DNA from: Onchocerca lupi
Lineage: Eukaryota; Nematoda; Chromadorea; Rhabditida; Onchocercidae
Assembly: GCA_028564675.1 (NCBI GenBank)
Contig: JAOVVO010000252.1
Span: 1 to 64,000, forward strand
Direction of reading: 5' to 3'
DNA length: 64,000 bases
Position 1 is the stretch's first letter, and each line of letters begins with the position of its first letter. The notes under the pieces were generated by a model. It did not search any database. It worked only from the letters and a program-made list of their open reading frames with translations, and was not told the DNA's origin. The position numbers and the translations under genes were made by a program. Positions 61,502 through 64,000 of the stretch are shown here, in pieces.

Positions 61502-63553
61502 CTATTGCGGAGGTGTACTAAATGTTTCACGCAGATGACGTTCAATGTTGTAATTGAGCGACGGCGCGACCTCCGTTATAGTACTTGTTTTATGTATGGC
61601 TGTTGATATTGGTTGTCTTGACAAAATGCCTCCATGAAAATAACCATGATCTAAACTGCTGCTAGAGATGTTTCCTTGTTGCTGCTGCTGATGATGATGA
61701 TGATGGTGATAATGATGATGATGATGCTGATGATGGCGATGTTGGTCAGCTACATTACTGTTAATTTGAGAGGAACAATGAGTTGAGGGATAAGCTGGTT
61801 TTCGTGATAATGCTGCATCAACTGATGTATGACGAGCACATTCGGCCAACGATGTTATCATATACGATCGTCGCGGCTAAAAATAATGTAAAAGTGAATA
61901 AAAGATTAATGGAATTTGAAAAAAAAAAAAGAAAAATTAAAGCGAAAAAAAGATGAAGAATACACAAACATCCAAATACAAATAAGTGATCATAGCTAAG
62001 TCATTACACATTCTTAATAATATAAACACATACCAGGGTATCTCGTAACGATTCAAGATGTTGTCCAAGGAAACTATTTTGTGGTGGACTACCAGGAAGC
62101 GATATCGACAAAGGAAGCTTCAAATGAGGATTGATACGAGAACCGCCAAGAGAATGATATGGAATGTGAATTGGATCATGTGGACCACTTCCACAGCTAT
62201 CGATGGAGCGAGTCAAACAGCCACCACCAGTTGCTACCAATGTATTTCCAATGCCCGGCTGATTATGACGCAAACGTAAACGTGCTAGCTGTAATTCACG
62301 ACGTTGTCGCTCACGTAATAGTTCCAGTTCGAGTCTGTGCCTTCAAAATAAACTGTCCACTTCAAGGGAAAGATAAATGGTAAGTAAAAAATAATTACAC
62401 GACAAGTAATAGCAAAGAAATAATAAGAATCAGTAAAAAAGACATCAAAATGATTCACTCATATTCATAAAATTTTTGGTACATGAAAAAAAAAAAAGTA
62501 TTTAGTAAAAATAATATTATATTCACAGAATGGAATCAATCATAGAACGCATTCTCTAACTTTCATGATCAATGCGTAGCTCAGTATCTGAATGATAAAA
62601 TTCTATAAGATCAACAACAAAATAAAACACCTCTGTATAAGCGACTGTATTGAATCATCATCTTCCTCGTTACATTCCTCATCAAGCTGAAAAAATTTTT
62701 AAATTAGCATTCTTAGCAATCATGAAAAATATAAGGAAAATAAATATTATCCTATGAATGTATATTGAATCTATGAATCGGCATCGAATGGTAATTCTCT
62801 GTTTTTATGAATCATTTAAAGGAATCATCTTTTAATAAATAAAAATATAGGAGAGTTCTTCAAAACAGCGGTTATCTAAACTGAAAAATACTTATCAATG
62901 CTTAAATATAACTGAGGAAGGGAAATATTATGCAAAAATAAAAAAGACTTCTTGTCTACTGATCTATTTAGGATTTCAAAAAATGATTTTGACCATTTGT
63001 GATTTTTATCCAGAGATTTTATAATAAATAAAAATACTATGATTTCTTTTGTATAATTTGACATTTCCTCGGTGTGCACTCAGCTATATTGGAAAATGTG
63101 ATATGGATTGGAAATTTCACGCATGCATCTCAATAAATTGTCATTCCACTAATTTCACTTATGAAAAAACTAATCAATTTTATCTTCCTCAGTTCTCTAT
63201 TTAAGTACTTCATGAGGAATGAAAGGAAATCTGGAATGACTCTTATGTCCTCAATTAATTAAATGATGAAAACTCTGATTTTACAACCAAATTTAAATTT
63301 AAACATCAGACGACAAATCATTCCGTGCACCATCTGTAAGCAATAAAGATATGTGCCAAAGTGAACGAACATGCAAATTCTGTTAGGATGAAACAACCTG
63401 ATCTTAAATCTTAGATCCACCGACTGAATTATTTTATATAATCAAAATAAGGCACAAGCTTGATAAGTAGAACTTCACTTGTAAGATTTCCCGAAGTTGC
63501 AGCATGATTCGTTTATCCTCATCGACCAGTAGATTCCTTCCGCGTAGCCGTTC
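61502..63553 (-). CDS. C-terminal part of a coiled-coil protein with His/Gln-rich tail (partial)
   Basis: Four in-phase exons are clear: 63553-63479, 62686-62631, 62340-62034 and 61876-61502 (TAG). Together they encode 270 residues. The order is ERLRGRNLLVDEDKR and LQLREILQ, an acidic piece (DEECNEEDDD), then a coiled-coil IQSLIQRHRLELELLRERQR. A Gly/Ser/Pro-rich linker with LPLSISLPGSPPQNSF follows, then PRRSYMITSLAEC and a tail with long His and Gln runs. The coiled-coil is reminiscent of the C-terminal coiled-coil of WNK kinases (IQHLKEKHLREIQALQSRQK in WNK1, from memory), but the family is not established. The N-terminal exons lie beyond 63553 and probably past the window edge. A run of about 30 T's precedes the first acceptor. 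Confidence 0.7.
61681..61743 (-). repeat. CAT/CAG-type trinucleotide repeat in coding exon
   Basis: ATGATGATG and GCTGCTGCTG runs on the + strand encode about 15 His and 5 Gln in the last exon of the coiled-coil gene, broken by one Tyr and one Gln. Such a tract is likely variable in length between worms. Confidence 0.9.
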
Positions 63554-63560
63554 CTGCAGT

Positions 63561-63595
<35 letters not shown>

Positions 63596-64000
63596 AAAAA
63601 AACATGCGTTGTAAGCAAGCAAAAAAAAATCAAAAACACAAAAAAATTAATAGATAAAATAAAAGCGCCAGCATGATTTTAAAACAAAATTAAAAGTTAA
63701 AAAAAAATTTAAGATAAATGCAAACAAAATAAAAAAACACTGAAGAGACCCTAAGATTTCAGAATTATTGTTATTAAAGTTCAATCCAAAAATTGCTTAT
63801 TCAAAAACTATTATCATTCACGAGATATTTTGTCTATATTTTAATAGCACTATTTTCGAAAATATATATTCAAATCATAGCATTAGAATTGTTTGTCATA
63901 ATGGCGCAACATATCCTCTAACAACAACAGTAACAAATATACGCCGAATATGATCCTTTAAAAAACAAGAAGATTCCTAAAACACACTCCGAATTATGAG
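63554..64000 (-). other. Intron sequence at the window edge
   Basis: The + strand A-run at 63564-63592 is the polypyrimidine tract of the adjoining minus-strand acceptor. Near 63900-63955 the minus strand has an AAAG acceptor-like site and a short open stretch (DHIRRIFVTVVVRGY) that stops after 19 codons, which I do not accept as an exon. The rest is A+T-rich. Confidence 0.45.

Noticed and set aside
1..64000. Search for CRISPR arrays, bacterial operons, rRNA and 5S/spliced-leader genes
   Set aside because: No regular spacer arrays, no Shine-Dalgarno-linked ORFs and no rRNA or spliced-leader sequence were seen; the DNA is eukaryotic.

Overview
The window is about 72-75% A+T nuclear DNA from a nematode. 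Genes are split by short to medium introns with GT-AG borders, and several start codons lie a few bases after a T-rich CAG acceptor, as expected for spliced-leader trans-splicing. A nematode-type globin, a ZMAT2-OST3/6 gene pair and a filarial-like base composition suggest a clade III (spirurid/filarial) worm. The species is not determined. All exon models below were built by hand from splice sites, reading phase and remembered protein families, and no alignment was run.

Layout. 1-4.7 kb: noncoding, with a pyrimidine-rich tract, degenerate tandem repeats and a Helitron end. 4.7-7.5 kb (-): RSU1-like leucine-rich-repeat protein. 9.6-13.3 kb (+): a spliceosomal zinc-finger protein (ZMAT2/Snu23) followed by an oligosaccharyltransferase subunit (OST3/6, TUSC3/MAGT1), a likely operon. 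13.7-18.9 kb (-): a candidate small secreted peptide gene, an ACBD6 homologue and a BolA2-like gene, all in one direction. 19.3-20.8 kb (-): a broken Helitron with its 5' terminus. 24.4-25.9 kb (-): an eIF4H/DRR-2-like RNA-binding protein. 27.6-31.2 kb (-): a globin with a predicted N-myristoylation signal. One of its introns holds a tRNA-Trp(CCA) on the other strand.

31.2-52.2 kb: a 21 kb gene desert with at least five families of degenerate tandem repeats, a probable LTR-retrotransposon leader, and a few isolated exon-like segments. 52.2-54.5 kb (-): a secreted Pro/Gln/Tyr-rich protein. 54.5-61.5 kb: noncoding with repeats. 61.5-63.6 kb (-): the 3' end of a gene with a coiled-coil and a His/Gln-rich tail, running off toward the window edge.

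The genes are mostly unrelated housekeeping functions: adhesion signalling, splicing, N-glycosylation, acyl-CoA binding, Fe-S trafficking, translation initiation and haem binding. The less ordinary items are the unlisted small peptide gene (13657-14179), the three primer-binding-site-like GGCGCC repeats (48070-48215), and a small duplication of globin exon sequence across a splice donor.
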